Assembly: GCA_018902385.1 (NCBI GenBank) | Contig: JABSSW010000006.1 | Location: forward strand, 620,001 to 684,000 | Length of the DNA stretch: 64,000 bases | Reading direction: 5' to 3' | Origin: Physcia stellaris | Lineage: Eukaryota; Ascomycota; Lecanoromycetes; Caliciales; Physciaceae | Shown: positions 19,956 to 30,957 of the stretch, in pieces | Numbering within the stretch: position 1 is the first letter of the stretch | Layout of the letters: each line of letters begins with the position of its first letter | Position numbers and translations under genes: made by a program | The notes under the pieces: generated by a model | The model's database searches: none | What the model saw: the letters and a program-made list of their open reading frames with translations, nothing else | Told to the model about the DNA's origin: nothing

Positions 19956-21473
19956 CCTACTTCGCTATCCAGCTTCCTCGCACTCAAATCATGATGGACT
20001 TGTCTGGCAGGGCGCATCTCGGGGTCAAGGTGTTTGGTTAGATTAGGCATGAATAGGCACAGGTGCTAGAAGGATATGAGTAGCTGCGCAGCTTAGTCTG
20101 CGCGCGAGATCAATATCAAACTTGTACTCCTTAACTCGCTTTCGGTATGTGATGATTCCATTGGAAGATTGGCTTTATGACCCTTTCGAAGGAGATGCTA
20201 GTGCTTAGACTTGGAAATCAAAATCTGGCCTCAGCCCTTCCAATTTCTAACGTGCTTTTGCAGGGGTAAGGTAGGTCATCCGAGTTACACCTACCGTGGC
20301 TGTATTTTGCAAGACTATGGTCTGCTCTGCTAATATTGTCTTCAGATCAATCAATGATTCGAGACTGCTCAAATTTATTGGAAGACAGTTGTTTCCCCAG
20401 AGATCCCCTACAGAACAGATGTATAGAAGTAAAAGGCGATACACTCAAACCAAAACTGCAGATACGTCTACGCATGCATATCTGAACATCTTGAAATTGT
20501 AAGCATGCATACACCACGATCCCTTCTACACAATCATCATCAGATTACCCACTTAGCCACCCCCAAACCGGATCATTTACATCGCTCCAAGCTCTATCAG
20601 GAGTCTGAGCTACCACTGTGGCTTGATCTGCGACTGCCGGTGCCTTCTTTCATCTAATTTGGCGTGGGGAGACATGCTCCGTAGAAGAAGATCGATCGGT
20701 ATTGATTCAGTTCTTCTCCGCAGACGGAATCTGGGGAAGGGAAGACTGTAGAGCACCATCGCGGACGCCATCAAATTGATCGATAATTCCTTAGTACTGA
20801 TGCTGGTTTGTGAAAGAGGACTGAGGTTGGAAATACTATCTTGCCATTGGGTTTGCGGCATCAATCGAAGTGTTTTATCGATTTGCTGGTGATGCCATTT
20901 CCTTTTTGGCGAAGAATCCTCCAGATGACAAGCTTTGTTTCCAGGATTCTCTACTACTCGACTTCTTGATCTTTGTCCGACTCGATCGCAGAGTTTTATC
21001 GATGCCCGTTTCCTCGCGGTTTTGATCGATGGTATCCGTCTCATCTGCTCTCATCTTTTCGAGACCGGAGAATGGACCTACGCCGGTATTCCGCGTGAAG
21101 GAAATGAAGTACCAGTAGTGTACAAGACAGTGGCCCAGTGGGTAAGCTGTCTTCCCTTCACCGCGGGGGAGGGTGGTGTTATAAGAGATCGCGAAAGTCA
21201 AGCGCCCCCCCCTCCTCCGTGGTAACACGGATTCGAAGGCCGACGACTGGATACCCTGAAGCTAGAATCGGGCTTGTGTATCTCCCTCACCGGGGCAGCC
21301 CTGCCAGCTTCTTTCTTCTGTGGGCATAAACTTTTGTCCTCGTGTGCGTGAGGAAATGTCTCCAGCGATTAGAAGCAGCTCATCAGCTCCCCAGACCAAC
21401 AAACCCACTCCATCTATCCCTCACACCCCATCCCCATCCCCACCTATCTCAACCCCTCCCATCACCCCCCGCC
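19956..21473. other. 1.5-kb stretch without a supported gene
   Basis: Short frames on both strands show no family features. The right end (about 21,360-21,600) is extremely C-rich on the plus strand, which produces Pro-rich frames that are composition artefacts opposite the minus-strand gene at 21,474-22,030. Confidence 0.4.
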
Positions 21474-22030
21474 TCACAACCAAAGCCCACACCCAGCAAC
21501 CCTCACCCCCTCAACCAGCACCCCCCACCCAACCTCCCTAACCCCCCACCTGCGCACCAAACTCCTCACCGCCCTCAAAACATGCAGCAGCAGCGCCCCG
21601 GTCCACTCCTCACTCCCCCTCCCCCTCCCCCGGCGACTGTCACACACGATATGCACGCCCGGCACCTTCCGCTGGATGACAATGTGCCGCGGCGCGGCAG
21701 CGTACTCGTACGGGTGGTGCGCGGTCAGGTAGTAGATCTGCGAGCTGAGGAGGTCGAGGGTTTCGGTTGTTTGGGAGGGGGTGCCGGTGCGGTGGGCGTG
21801 TGTTATGTTGAGGGAGATGGAGGGGTAGAAGGAGAGGGGGATGAGGTGGGGGAGGGGGGGCCAGGTTTGGGGGTGGGTGGTGGAGTGAGAGAGGCTGGGA
21901 GGGGAGGTTGGGGAGGTGCTTGGTCGGGGGTGGAGGGTGTGGAGGGGGTGGGGAGGTTTGCTGCTGGATGGCTGTGGGAGGGAGTGGAGAGAGATAGGGT
22001 GGCTAGGAGAGCTAGTATTAGGGGCTTCAT
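21474..22030 (-). CDS. Putative secreted hypothetical protein, frame broken once
   Basis: The minus strand starts MKPLILALLATLSLSTPSHS, a good signal peptide, followed by a Pro/Ser/Thr-rich stretch. That frame ends near 21,803. The adjacent frame carries convincing protein sequence over the same region and beyond: HPQTWPPLPHLIPLSFYPSI, SLNITHAHRTG, TETLDLLSSQIYYLTAHHPY and PRHIVIQRKVPGVHIVCDSR, ending at 21,474. Moving between the frames needs one additional base, and several C runs (G runs on the plus strand) lie in the overlap, so a one-base homopolymer error is the simplest reading. A real lesion is possible. I do not recognise the family. Codons change from C-rich to G-rich along the gene. 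Confidence 0.5.
21848..21953 (+). other. G-run cluster with G-quadruplex potential
   Basis: On the plus strand, runs of 3-7 G are separated by short loops, for example G runs at 21,926-21,930, 21,935-21,937, 21,944-21,948 and 21,950-21,953 (loops of 4, 6 and 1). This fits the four-run quadruplex pattern. It lies on the template strand of the hypothetical secreted protein gene. Confidence 0.55.
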
Positions 22031-22468
22031 TATTGTTTTTTTCCGTGTCTGCTAGACACCGTCTTTGAAAGTTGGCATGATGGGACTGCTATTGCTACTT
22101 AGTATTCGTACTGCGTAGTAGAAATGACGAAGTTCGCTATTGCGGATAGATGATCCCTCGCAAGAGGCGCACTGTCATCAATGGATGCGCTTTTGGATGT
22201 TTAAGCGCAGACTCCCTTATCTGTGGTCTTGGCTCCAGCTTCGCGAGTTGAAAGTGCTAAGAGATTGATCTGCTTCAGTGACCATTCAGTATAGGATACC
22301 GAGAACCTCACATTAAGCTATCAGGCATGATGGAATCTCAATCTTGAGACCTCTCGCTACAGTCTCCACTTCCCGGAGTCGGAGGAAAGCGGACTTGCGG
22401 GCTCTTGAATAATCAGATTAGCCATCAGCTTTCCAAGACCCGAGACTGATGTAGAGCAGACAAACCTC

Positions 22469-23216
22469 TCAAACTTTCCCTCCATCCCCTTCCTCCCTTT
22501 CCTTGCCCTGGGCAACCTCATTACCGCCAGCGATACCAGTCCCCTCTCCAGCTCCCTGCTCCTTTCCAGACCCATCAGCGCCAATAACCCCAAAGCTCCC
22601 CATAGCACTAGCAGGTGCACTCCAGCTACCACTCTTACCGCCCATCGAGGCCTGGCTTCGCACGGCGCTGAGCTTTAGATTATTCATCACTCCTTCAAAG
22701 CTTCCAGAGGTAGTAGCAGGCTTATATGATCCCCCGTATCTGGAAGTACCACCCTGTAGGAATTCAAGGGTCAGCACCAATGAAGTAATACGCATCAGAA
22801 ATGCCACAATTGCCCAGAAGTCTGCGCTAGGACTCGCAACATCATGTCAAGAGGCGGAGAGAAAAAACCAACCAAACACGAACCGTATTCCCTCTACCCT
22901 CGCTCTCGTCATCATCGCTCAAGCCCCGCTTGGAACGAGCCGGGATTCCCAACACCAGCAAATTATCCTCGATGAGAATGTGACTGAGCGTCTCGGCACT
23001 CAGCTTCCGATTCAAAACGCAGCCCGGTTGGCGGCCCTCCAATACCCAGCCATCACGAGTAAGGCCGATGCCGGTAGAGACCTGGCGGTTGCGAGACGCG
23101 AGGGGAAGCGGGGTACGCTGGGAGGTGGGCGGGGCGAAGATGGTTTTGGCGGAGGCTAGAGTGGAGATGGAAGGGATGGGTTTGCCGCGGCGGTTGGTGT
23201 TGGCCTTTCGAGTCAT
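22469..23216 (-). CDS. Hypothetical protein, two exons
   Basis: Exons 23216-22884 and 22753-22469 give 205 residues with an ATG start. The 130-base intron has a GTTCGT donor and a CTACAG acceptor in phase 0. The N-terminus is basic (MTRKANTNRRGKPIPSISTL), which could be a nuclear signal. The middle contains STGIGLTRDGWVLEGRQPGC and LSHILIEDNLLVLGIPARSK. The second exon is Gly/Ser-rich (GGTSRYGGSYKPATTSGSFE, then VMNNLKLSAVRSQASMGGKS) and ends in a Glu/Gly-rich tail. I do not recognise a domain. The composition and consistent splice make a real gene likely. It may be a small nuclear or chromatin-associated protein, but that is a guess. Confidence 0.6.
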
Positions 23217-23993
23217 TGTTGCTGTGCGTTATGGAATTCTGATGATAGACGGTTGATGGTATGTATCAAATAGTGTAGATGAGGGTCTGGTAAGTACCAG
23301 GTTGTTTGATTGAAAACGGCGGATTGAGGATGTTGATGTTGATAGATTTGTTTCGCGTTGCTGGAGGGAAGGATGGAAACAAGCGGCAGTGTTATCAGCT
23401 CTGGAACTCTCTCACTGAGTAAACACCGCACTAGCATGTCTTCTGTGTTATCCTAGCCGGAAGTGTCGTTTCGACCGCGCCATTCCCCACGATATATGTT
23501 GATAAAAGTCGCGTCGACTTTGGCAAGTCCCTCCCCAACATCAATATGTTGTACGTACAGCGGGTCTTGTATGCCACAGGGTATACGATGCTAGACAACT
23601 TCCAAACACTGCAAAGAAGTTAGTGAATAATAGAATCCATATTAACAACTCACACCCGCAGTGTTCTCGAAACCATATGGGGACTTATTTACAGAATCAG
23701 TGACAATGGCGGTATGCGGAGGATCGGCAATGACTCACTAACAGTTGTCTCCTGCAGCAGGGCGCAGAGATATCGAAGTGACTCGCACCAAACAACTTGA
23801 TGATGACTACGGTACTGAACCGGATCTCTTACATTCAGCATTGCTATCGTCATCAAATAGTATAAAAGTAATTGCTCTAATCGAGTGATGGGCATTCTGG
23901 TAATTGAATTTTAGAAGTAAGAATTTTCCGACCTCATACAAGCTCAGGAAACCTCTTTCAAATTCACAAGGACTGAGACACGGATTCAGTGTC
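23217..23993. other. Intergenic region without a supported gene
   Basis: These 777 bases contain the divergent promoters of the hypothetical gene on the left and the zinc-ribbon-like gene on the right. No other gene is visible. Confidence 0.3.
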
Positions 23994-24552
23994 ATGGATC
24001 ACCAGATCAGCGAGGAACAACTGTTGGAGAGACTCCAAACGATCAAAGACATGCAATTACAGGGCAGTGCATCAGAAAGCGAAACACGGATGCTCGAGGA
24101 GAAGCTGAGATCATGCTACGTTACCAGGCAATACGCTCCGACACCTAAAGATAGGGACACTCGCTATCAAAACGACAGACTCGATGCTGCTTGCACGTTT
24201 ATAGATCTATCAATAGCCGACGGATATCCAGAGGGTAACTTCTGGTTGAAGAGAGGTAACATATGGCGCTGTGTGAGTTACTAAGCCTGGGGCCGTGAGC
24301 ATGCTTTGCAGCTGCTGATCCTTAGCCACTTTTCCACAGCGAAACTGTAACTACCATGACACGGATCTCTGGTTGGCACGCCATTTCGTAGGCTGCCCTC
24401 GTTGCGACTGGCCTAGGTACCACTATGTTGACAGTGATGGCTTTGTCTTCATAGCTCGTAATGTGGGAAAGACGATCTTCGGAAGGGTGGAGTATGACGA
24501 CTATTATCTTTGCCAAGCATCGCATTACGATGATAGCGCCAAAGAAACGTGA
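23994..24552 (+). CDS. Small zinc-ribbon-like hypothetical protein
   Basis: Exons 23,994-24,272 and 24,340-24,552 encode 163 residues. The donor is the consensus GTGAGT and the acceptor CCACAG, in phase 0. The N-terminal half is acidic and helical (ISEEQLLERLQTIKDMQLQG). The C-terminal half contains two CxxC knuckles, IWRCRNC (spanning the splice) and GCPRC, about 16 residues apart, then aromatic-rich sequence (DWPRYHYVDSDGFVF). Four cysteines in this spacing suggest a zinc ribbon. That the pair is completed only by splicing supports the gene model. I do not recognise the family. It lies 373 bases upstream of a secreted-protein gene on the same strand. Confidence 0.62.
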
Positions 24553-24925
24553 GAGAAGTCGAGTAGGGAAGCCAACTGGATACACATGGCAGTCGATGGA
24601 CATCTTGAGGTCGGGGTGATGTTTACAAGGAGCCTGCGAAGGGTTATATAGAAGCTTGTCTGCCTACCCTTTGTTGGTAGAGATAGATCTGATGTTGTGG
24701 AGCAGTCGTCTGTATGCTCACTGCTACAGTGCAAGATATTCAGAACAGCAACTGTCTCATCGAGCAAGCGAGAGAATGTACCGAGTATGCGCATGTATGA
24801 TAAAGCGACTCTCGCACCCGCACTCGGCAAGTTTCATGTCAGAAGCGACCAAGTATAGGTAGTGTTGATGCCAAAAGGTCCAAGCTGCATACTCCCCTCA
24901 ATCTTTCACCTGTATAATTTTGGAG

Positions 24926-25938
24926 ATGGCGCTAGCTCGGTCTGACTTGCATTGCATTGAATTAGGCCAAGTCGTTTTGCTTTTAACGTTAGTCGTACTA
25001 TACTTCTCTTGTATTGCCTCGTGCCTTGCACTGCCGCCTTCGTCGATAGCTACCAGCAATGGGGCGAACGTTTCATATACAACAGGGAACTTCCACTGCG
25101 TTGACAACGTAAATTGGACTGGAAGCGGAATTCTGGCAGAAGATTGCCGCTATGCAATCCATGGGGTAAGCCTTTTCGTAGCTCCACTGGTCTCAGTCTC
25201 AAGCCAAGCACGAGAGCTGTCTACATAGGAGACAGACCCGAGAAAGGCTAACTTTGAACTTACCAACAGTTCTACAACCAAATCTATGCTATCCGAAATA
25301 ATGCCTATCAATTTGTAGCTCCCACTTCCATGCCGCGTGGAAGACTGCCCGTTGTCCAAACACCATTGAAATGGACTTATGGTACGTCGATTCCACAGAT
25401 ATCGCACTTCTCCAAGAAGTGTATAAATTACTGACACCGAGGAAAGGAAGCTGTACATTGGGTATCGTTATGATGACTGAAGACATCGACATGCCGGGTC
25501 GCAGCCAAGGGGTCTGTAGAATTCCATGCTATTTCTCTCCGTCCTGCGCTTTACCGAGCCTCGTATATCTTCTCACATGAGACAGAGCCGCGAGCTTTCA
25601 AGACAAGCTGCAGTGTCAATTCAAGTCCCGTTGGAGCAGCGCTAACGCGGAGACTCTACAGACGTGGTGGGGAGCCGATAGCTCAACGTTCCAACGGATC
25701 TGGGAAAGCACGTTTAGTCTGTTTTATGGCTGTATCCAGGAGAAAGGCATTCCCGCATGGACGAACGTAGGTGAGTGAAGCTCGTCTAGTAAATGATTGC
25801 TGGAGAATTGCTGACATAGCCTCAGGAGCAAGAGATAGTGTCGGGGTGGTCCTTTGGACTACAAATTGCGTCGAAGATGTCAGGATTCCTGCAGCTCATC
25901 CCTCGTCATTTAAGCATCTCCTGTTGTCGGCAAGTTGA
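24926..25938 (+). CDS. Secreted hypothetical protein, about five exons
   Basis: The ATG at 24,926 begins a signal-anchor-like leader with hydrophobic core VVLLLTLVVLYFSCIASCLA. Supported exons are 24,926-25,165 and 25,270-25,381, then a start at 25,447, an exon ending at 25,770 and 25,826-25,938. The join between the third and fourth exons (about 25,500-25,590) is not settled. Conserved-looking pieces are NFHCVDNVNWTGSGILAEDC, FYNQIYAIRNNAYQFVAPTS, GSCTLGIVMM, AASFQDKLQC and GARDSVGVVLWTTNC. The layout (signal peptide, cysteines spread through the chain, an SCTLGIVM strand, a late SVGVVLW strand) resembles a common uncharacterised secreted family in plant- and soil-associated ascomycetes. Likely disulfide-bonded and extracellular. 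No function is claimed. Confidence 0.6.
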
Positions 25939-26458
25939 TGTGGAGGAAGTTCTACGTCACGCACGATCAACTGAGGTTGAGTGAGGAGTAGGATGGAGAC
26001 GACTGGTAACGAGGTTCTAGAAGGTGGATCGCAGACATGTTTCTTGGCGAAAGACCTGTACACGCTACTATTCGGTATCGTAACGCTAGCCTCACTGTAA
26101 TTTATATTTCCATTCGCCCAAACTCGTGGAACCATCACCTCGTGTTCTCAACTGGATCATTGGACATCTCGTACATGTAACCTGATACAGCAAGTTCAAC
26201 CTCAAACATGTAGTAAACATCGTCCAGACTTCTTCGCTATATGGGGTACTGACGCCAGCTGATGGTCGACTATGATCGGTTTTCGCCTTTCTCAATTCTG
26301 GTGCATGGGTAACTATCAGATTAGCCCTGCATTGCAAACCTTTCATAAAGCCTCCATCCCCAAGCTCACTCCATGAAGTGTCCCCTACCTCGCTTTTGCT
26401 CTCACAATATGACGGCCCGAAGCCCCCAGAAGAAACCCAAACGATATATCAGGTCATG

Positions 26459-27742
26459 CTAAACCCCTTTCTGCAGCTCTGGCTGCCTGACAGTGATCCT
26501 GGGTCGTGCCGCCCAGTCATCAATCAGCTGCTTTACGAAGTATCTTTCGTATTCCCTGTACACGCCTTCCCTGACAAACGACCAAATCCGTCTAAGCCAT
26601 CTACCTCGCCCGTAGGCATCTTGACCGTAGCCCGGCAGCAGTTCCTCAATCTTGGTGTCAAAGTACGTCTTCAATTCCTTGTCCTTCTCGGAAAGCTCCG
26701 GGTCTTGGAACTGGTCATCGTCCCGAAAACTCTCAGGTTCCTCATCTGGAAAATGCCAAATCCATACTGGGGGCTTTCGCGCCAGCGGGCGAGGCACAGC
26801 AATCGTATCGTCCCAGTCAATCACGCCGCAGATTCGCCATGCGCCATCACTGGCTTTCTCTACCATTAAATTGCGCGGCTCAAGGTCCCAATGGTGCAAA
26901 GTTATCGGATGTGGCTGATCTGCAAAAAAGCCTTCAGATTCCATCTCTTCTAGCATGAGAAGAAGCTGCCCGTATAACGGCGTCATTGAATGTGCGTATC
27001 GATGGACGTTGTTCTCCACTTCTTCGTCGGTGTACATTTCCAACAGCGATGTGAAAAGAGACCTGATGTCCGAGCCTGCTCGTTCTTTGAGTTTCCCATC
27101 ATCTTGGTCTGGCTCAGAGTTCCTTTTGTCGAAGACGCGAATCGTAGGCTCTGCCGTAGGGTGATAATCGTTCTCGGCAGTTGTCATAGGAGCGGAGGCA
27201 ACGAATGTCCCAGCAACAGGGAACGTAATGGATTCAAGACGGACGAGTAGGTCGAGATACTGGTCTACTATGGCGTACTTGTCTGCGTAATCAACCTTGC
27301 CCCATAAATGATTCAACGATGTGCCTGGTATCCGTGTCTGCACTGTGTAGGGTAGCTCTAAAACATTTTCCTTCGTACTGCAATAGGCTCTGACTCGTGG
27401 TACTGGAAGCTTATGGTGGAGATAATTCAATACCGCCACGTCGTTCTCGATGGCTTTGCAACGTCCGCCGGGCTCTGGGATGTAGGGATTGTTGGCTACG
27501 CGAAGTATGTATTGCTCTGCGGGATCTTGGTCCGAGGTCAAAGCATAGACGCAATTTTCGAAGTCGTAACCATGTTGCAATGGCTCGATGGCGAATCTCT
27601 CTAGCCCGATCTCATTCAGAAGCTGCGCAATCTTGATCTTATACTCGTTGAATGGCTCTATGATAAAGTTTTCAGAATCATCGGAGCCGTTAGATGCCAC
27701 ATCCTGGTCGTTGAGGTAATCGATTTGATGATTGCTGGGCAT
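26459..27742 (-). CDS. Aminoglycoside-phosphotransferase-fold (APH family) protein
   Basis: A single exon encodes 427 residues with an ATG start. The kinase-like fold is shown by ENCVYALTSD and EQYILRVANN (nucleotide-binding N-lobe, Lys/Arg on the strand), ENDVAVLNYLHHKLPVPRVR, LPYTVQTRIPGTSLNHLW, then the catalytic loop HHWDLEPRNLMVE (H284, D286, N291) and the metal-binding GVIDWDD (D309). These residues are intact, so catalysis is possible. Fungal genomes hold many such proteins and substrates are mostly unknown. Homology to antibiotic-modifying enzymes does not imply drug resistance. The acidic N-terminus and the PPVWIWHFPDEE segment are typical of the fungal branch. Confidence 0.85.
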   Translation of the reverse strand: MPSNHQIDYLNDQDVASNGSDDSENFIIEPFNEYKIKIAQLLNEIGLERFAIEPLQHGYDFENCVYALTSDQDPAEQYILRVANNPYIPEPGGRCKAIENDVAVLNYLHHKLPVPRVRAYCSTKENVLELPYTVQTRIPGTSLNHLWGKVDYADKYAIVDQYLDLLVRLESITFPVAGTFVASAPMTTAENDYHPTAEPTIRVFDKRNSEPDQDDGKLKERAGSDIRSLFTSLLEMYTDEEVENNVHRYAHSMTPLYGQLLLMLEEMESEGFFADQPHPITLHHWDLEPRNLMVEKASDGAWRICGVIDWDDTIAVPRPLARKPPVWIWHFPDEEPESFRDDDQFQDPELSEKDKELKTYFDTKIEELLPGYGQDAYGRGRWLRRIWSFVREGVYREYERYFVKQLIDDWAARPRITVRQPELQKGV

Positions 27743-28211
27743 TTGTAGGTCTTTCTTCTTGGCGATCAGCTTTAAAGTGCTCTTCTGCTCCTCAAGGTTC
27801 TGTAGTTGTGCCTGAATGGTCGATGGTTGAGATTGTTACGGTATAGACTTCTATTTGCTGAGTGGGGCACTGATAATATTGTTTGCTTCTGTGTCATACG
27901 TTGCCCAGTAAGATCTTGACGCCGTTAGGAGGTACTATCGCAAAGTGAACATATTGTAAGGCTCTGAAGTAGTCTATTTGCCTATTTCAATTCGTCACTG
28001 TGTAAGTAAGCTTTCTCCGTTATAACTTTGTCATCCTGATCCAGTCTGCATGAAGCTTCTGTCAATCTTTTTACTACTGCCATACGACAATAACATCCTT
28101 ATTGATTTGAGAGTCATACTTTCGCGTAAGTATTTGTCAGATTCACTCACTGACCACGCACGTCAAATCATAGTCATAATCTGACTTCATTCGCCCAAGG
28201 AAGTCGTCAGG
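27743..28211. other. Divergent intergenic region
   Basis: These 469 bases between the divergent APH-fold gene and the Cys/His-rich gene have no reading frame of note and should hold both promoters. Confidence 0.3.
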
Positions 28212-28622
28212 ATGGCTCACTGCTCGATTCGAGCGCTCAGCACGAGTCGTATCAGTCATCATCAATATCCCCTACAATATAAAAGTCCTCCGAACCGTGG
28301 GTCTACATGGACATTTATCGATCTACCACCAAAGCCTCGAACCACCCAGCAGTATCACGCTACCAACCTCCATAAGACCAGCAACAAGGACGGCCGGTAT
28401 CGAACACAAGGACCACTCCACATGGGCGGCAAATCCACCGGGAAAACACATCACTGCCCCAAACAAAGGAAAGGCAACTGTCGGAAGAACCATTATTCGC
28501 CCGATGGGATTCAGTACTGTCAGGCGCACGAGGCCTACTGTTCCAGACCAGGCCATAGCGCTATCTTCCTGAAGTCACAAGGGTGTCCGAATTGTGCGGC
28601 GGAGCGAGGGGAGCGCAGGTGA
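28212..28622 (+). CDS. Small Cys/His-rich hypothetical protein
   Basis: A single exon with an ATG start encodes 136 residues. The N-terminal 75 residues are basic and Ser/Pro-rich. The C-terminal 55 residues carry a dense array of potential zinc ligands: C82, C90, H94, C103, H106, C110, H115, C125 and C128, within HHCPKQRKGNCRKNH, GIQYCQAHEAYC and LKSQGCPNC. Such spacing could bind two zinc ions. I recall similar short Cys/His modules in uncharacterised fungal proteins but cannot name the family. A neighbouring reading frame on the same strand is a shadow. Confidence 0.55.
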   Translation: MAHCSIRALSTSRISHHQYPLQYKSPPNRGSTWTFIDLPPKPRTTQQYHATNLHKTSNKDGRYRTQGPLHMGGKSTGKTHHCPKQRKGNCRKNHYSPDGIQYCQAHEAYCSRPGHSAIFLKSQGCPNCAAERGERR

Positions 28623-29616
28623 TGGCCCCGGGAAGTGGGAATACTGGAGGGCTTGTTATACTATATGTACGGTGATATTGGCGCGAGAATATGACTTTTG
28701 TAAACGGGGATATCGTGTGAACACTCTCTTTGCAAGGAAAAATATGTATGGATGTTGTCGCTGTGGGAATGGAATTGGAGATCAGGGATTTACCATCGAT
28801 GTGCTTGGTGAGCGGTCTTTGGATTCTATTAGATTTACAAGAAAGTTGTCGGGTTGAATCAAACGCTTAATTCGTACTTTCAGTGACCTCTCGACTATCC
28901 CATGATCTGGTGTGGTGCTACCTTACCACTCATACATCGTCTGATATACCCACTGCGACAAAACGCATACCCGTTCTTGACACCAAGCATATGAGCATAA
29001 CATGAAAGAGACATCATCTTCTGATATCGTCCCAAGTCGGGTAATCGCAGGTTTGTCAGGGCTTGACCCAAAAAAGGAGCACCGGCCATGGGATATTGCA
29101 TTTTCCTTCGCCTTGCAGGAAATTCTGTCTTTCTGCTCTTGACGATAAGGGAACTCCGGGCGAGCTTCTTGAGAAGACTAATATTTCGACGTTAACAATG
29201 TCTCGTCAGACTACATGTACGGGTACCCACCGTCCAACTAGCGCGCCTTCTCTTTGCAAAGGAAGGAGCATCCCTTCTGTTCCCGCCATCATAACCTCAG
29301 AATTGCATCCTTGTATGAGTTTGGTAAGAACCTCTGGCTACTCATCTCTCACCTGGCTTGCCAGATGTTCGCACGCTTTAAAAGGGCAACAGGTACCACC
29401 TCTGTGGATGGGAGAAATTCAAATCAGGTGCGGTGAGACTAGGTGGATTTTCTTCTATGAAAAGATTGATGAATTAACGAGGGTTCGAATTCGGAAGTGT
29501 TGGCTTCGTGGATTTGAAGGGGCTGGATCATATCAGAACTCATAAACTTGCTTAGACGAGAAGCCTGACCTTCTATGGCGCTTTGTCCTCGATCCCTATC
29601 AGCAGAATTCGCTCAT
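28623..29616. other. Stretch without a supported gene
   Basis: About 1 kb between convergent genes. Short frames lack family features. No RNA gene or repeat is evident. Confidence 0.35.
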
Positions 29617-30957
29617 CTATACATCATTGTATCCTATCATGCCCCTTTCATCGTCTTCTCCGAGAAGCACATTCAGCCACCCCCATGCACGTCCTGCTTC
29701 GCCGCGAAACAACCCATAAGGATCATCGGTTGGTGTGTACGTCCCATTCCGCAATCCTTGCTCAATTGCGTTATTGGGAATATATTCCATGAGGAATTTT
29801 CTCTCTCGGTGAAATACACCAAGCGCGTTCCCCGTTGTACCGTGGCAGAGATTGGGCTCCTTGGTCAGTAAGCCTCTTTCCACGATCCAGAAAACAGCCA
29901 TTTCGCAAGCTTCCCACATATCGCTTGCCAAATCCTCGTCGAAATGGTCCACAATCGCCTTCAGTGAGATGACGATACCTGGAGCCCCATGGCAGAATTG
30001 GACGAGGTAATCGTGATGGCCATTCATCGAGACGGGCCAGTTGCAGTTACTATTCTGTGCGTCCAAGACCTCTCCAAGGCTTTTCAATATGTTAGGATGG
30101 GATGCCTTGGACGGATCACACAAGATTATTCTGTTGTTTATTAGACTCAGCGATCGCCGATAGGCTGCACGGTCCATATCTGTCGAGGCATCGAACCAAC
30201 AACCACGCCATTATTCGGAGCCATGGGATGTCGATATGCAGTGTCAAGACCACTTACTGCGTGATGATACCCATCCGACCATGCACGGCGCCTAAATAGT
30301 CCTTTCCACGAAAAGGCCATGAGGATCCTTGCTCCAGAATATTGTGAATCATTTGAGCAATGAGAGGCTCCACCTGTTGGCCTATTTCTGGCGGTGTCCA
30401 ATGACGAATGAGGCGAAGCAGGTAGAGACAGCCCGCTCGACCGTATAGCCATTCATCTGGGCCTCCTATTGAGGCGAGACACAGGGATTAGTGAGACTTT
30501 TCTTGTGGTCTTCAAAGCAAAAGCTATCAGGCACACACTTCGTGTCGCAGGGTGGAGCCTCACAGGAAAGGGAAGATGGAAAATGGAACATATAGCTGTG
30601 CTTACCTCTTGATAGAGCCACCATCTTGACAGCATCACAAAATGCTGGAAGACCATCGAAACCCTCTTCCCCGGCCGCGGCACGAAGCGCAGGGTATGCC
30701 AAAGACTCGCTAATGACACCATTGTGTTCTTTAGTAACAGCTGAGAATGATCGTTTTCCCTCGAGATACGACATCGCCCATTCTTTGGGTAAAGAGCCCT
30801 TGATTTCCAGGTCAGGGTGACTGCGTGAGAGCTGCAGGAATAGGTAGGCAACTGATGTTGGACCGGAGTATAGTCCTTTGCATTCATGGCGATCGTACTG
30901 GCTTTTTGGTGGGTATCCCGTGACAAGCTTCTCTAGTGATTGCATCATTTGCTCCAT
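29617..30957 (-). CDS. LanC-like protein
   Basis: Exons 30957-30606, 30465-30258 and 30130-29617 give 357 residues from the in-frame ATG at 30,957. LanC-like proteins have an alpha/alpha toroid with a zinc site. Eukaryotic members (LANCL) bind glutathione and add it to dehydroamino acids in damaged proteins. The glycine-rich repeats are present in order: CKGLYSGPTSVAYLFLQLS, WLYGRAGCLYLLRLI, GAVHGRMGIITQ, LVQFCHGAPGIVIS, NLCHGTTGNALG and GLFRGEAGRAWGW. The two CHG motifs supply the zinc ligands. The true N-terminus is probably MPRYMEHMWPGGDEAEWE starting at 31,034. It is out of frame with the rest by what looks like one missing base near 30,981. Confidence 0.85.

Noticed and set aside
21342-22055. 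Pro- and Gly-rich plus-strand frame of 237 residues
   Set aside because: It is made by the C- and G-run composition; the minus strand has the signal peptide and protein-like sequence.
29481-29500. GGGTTCGAATTC resembling a tRNA T-loop
   Set aside because: No cloverleaf partner stems or anticodon arm could be placed around it.
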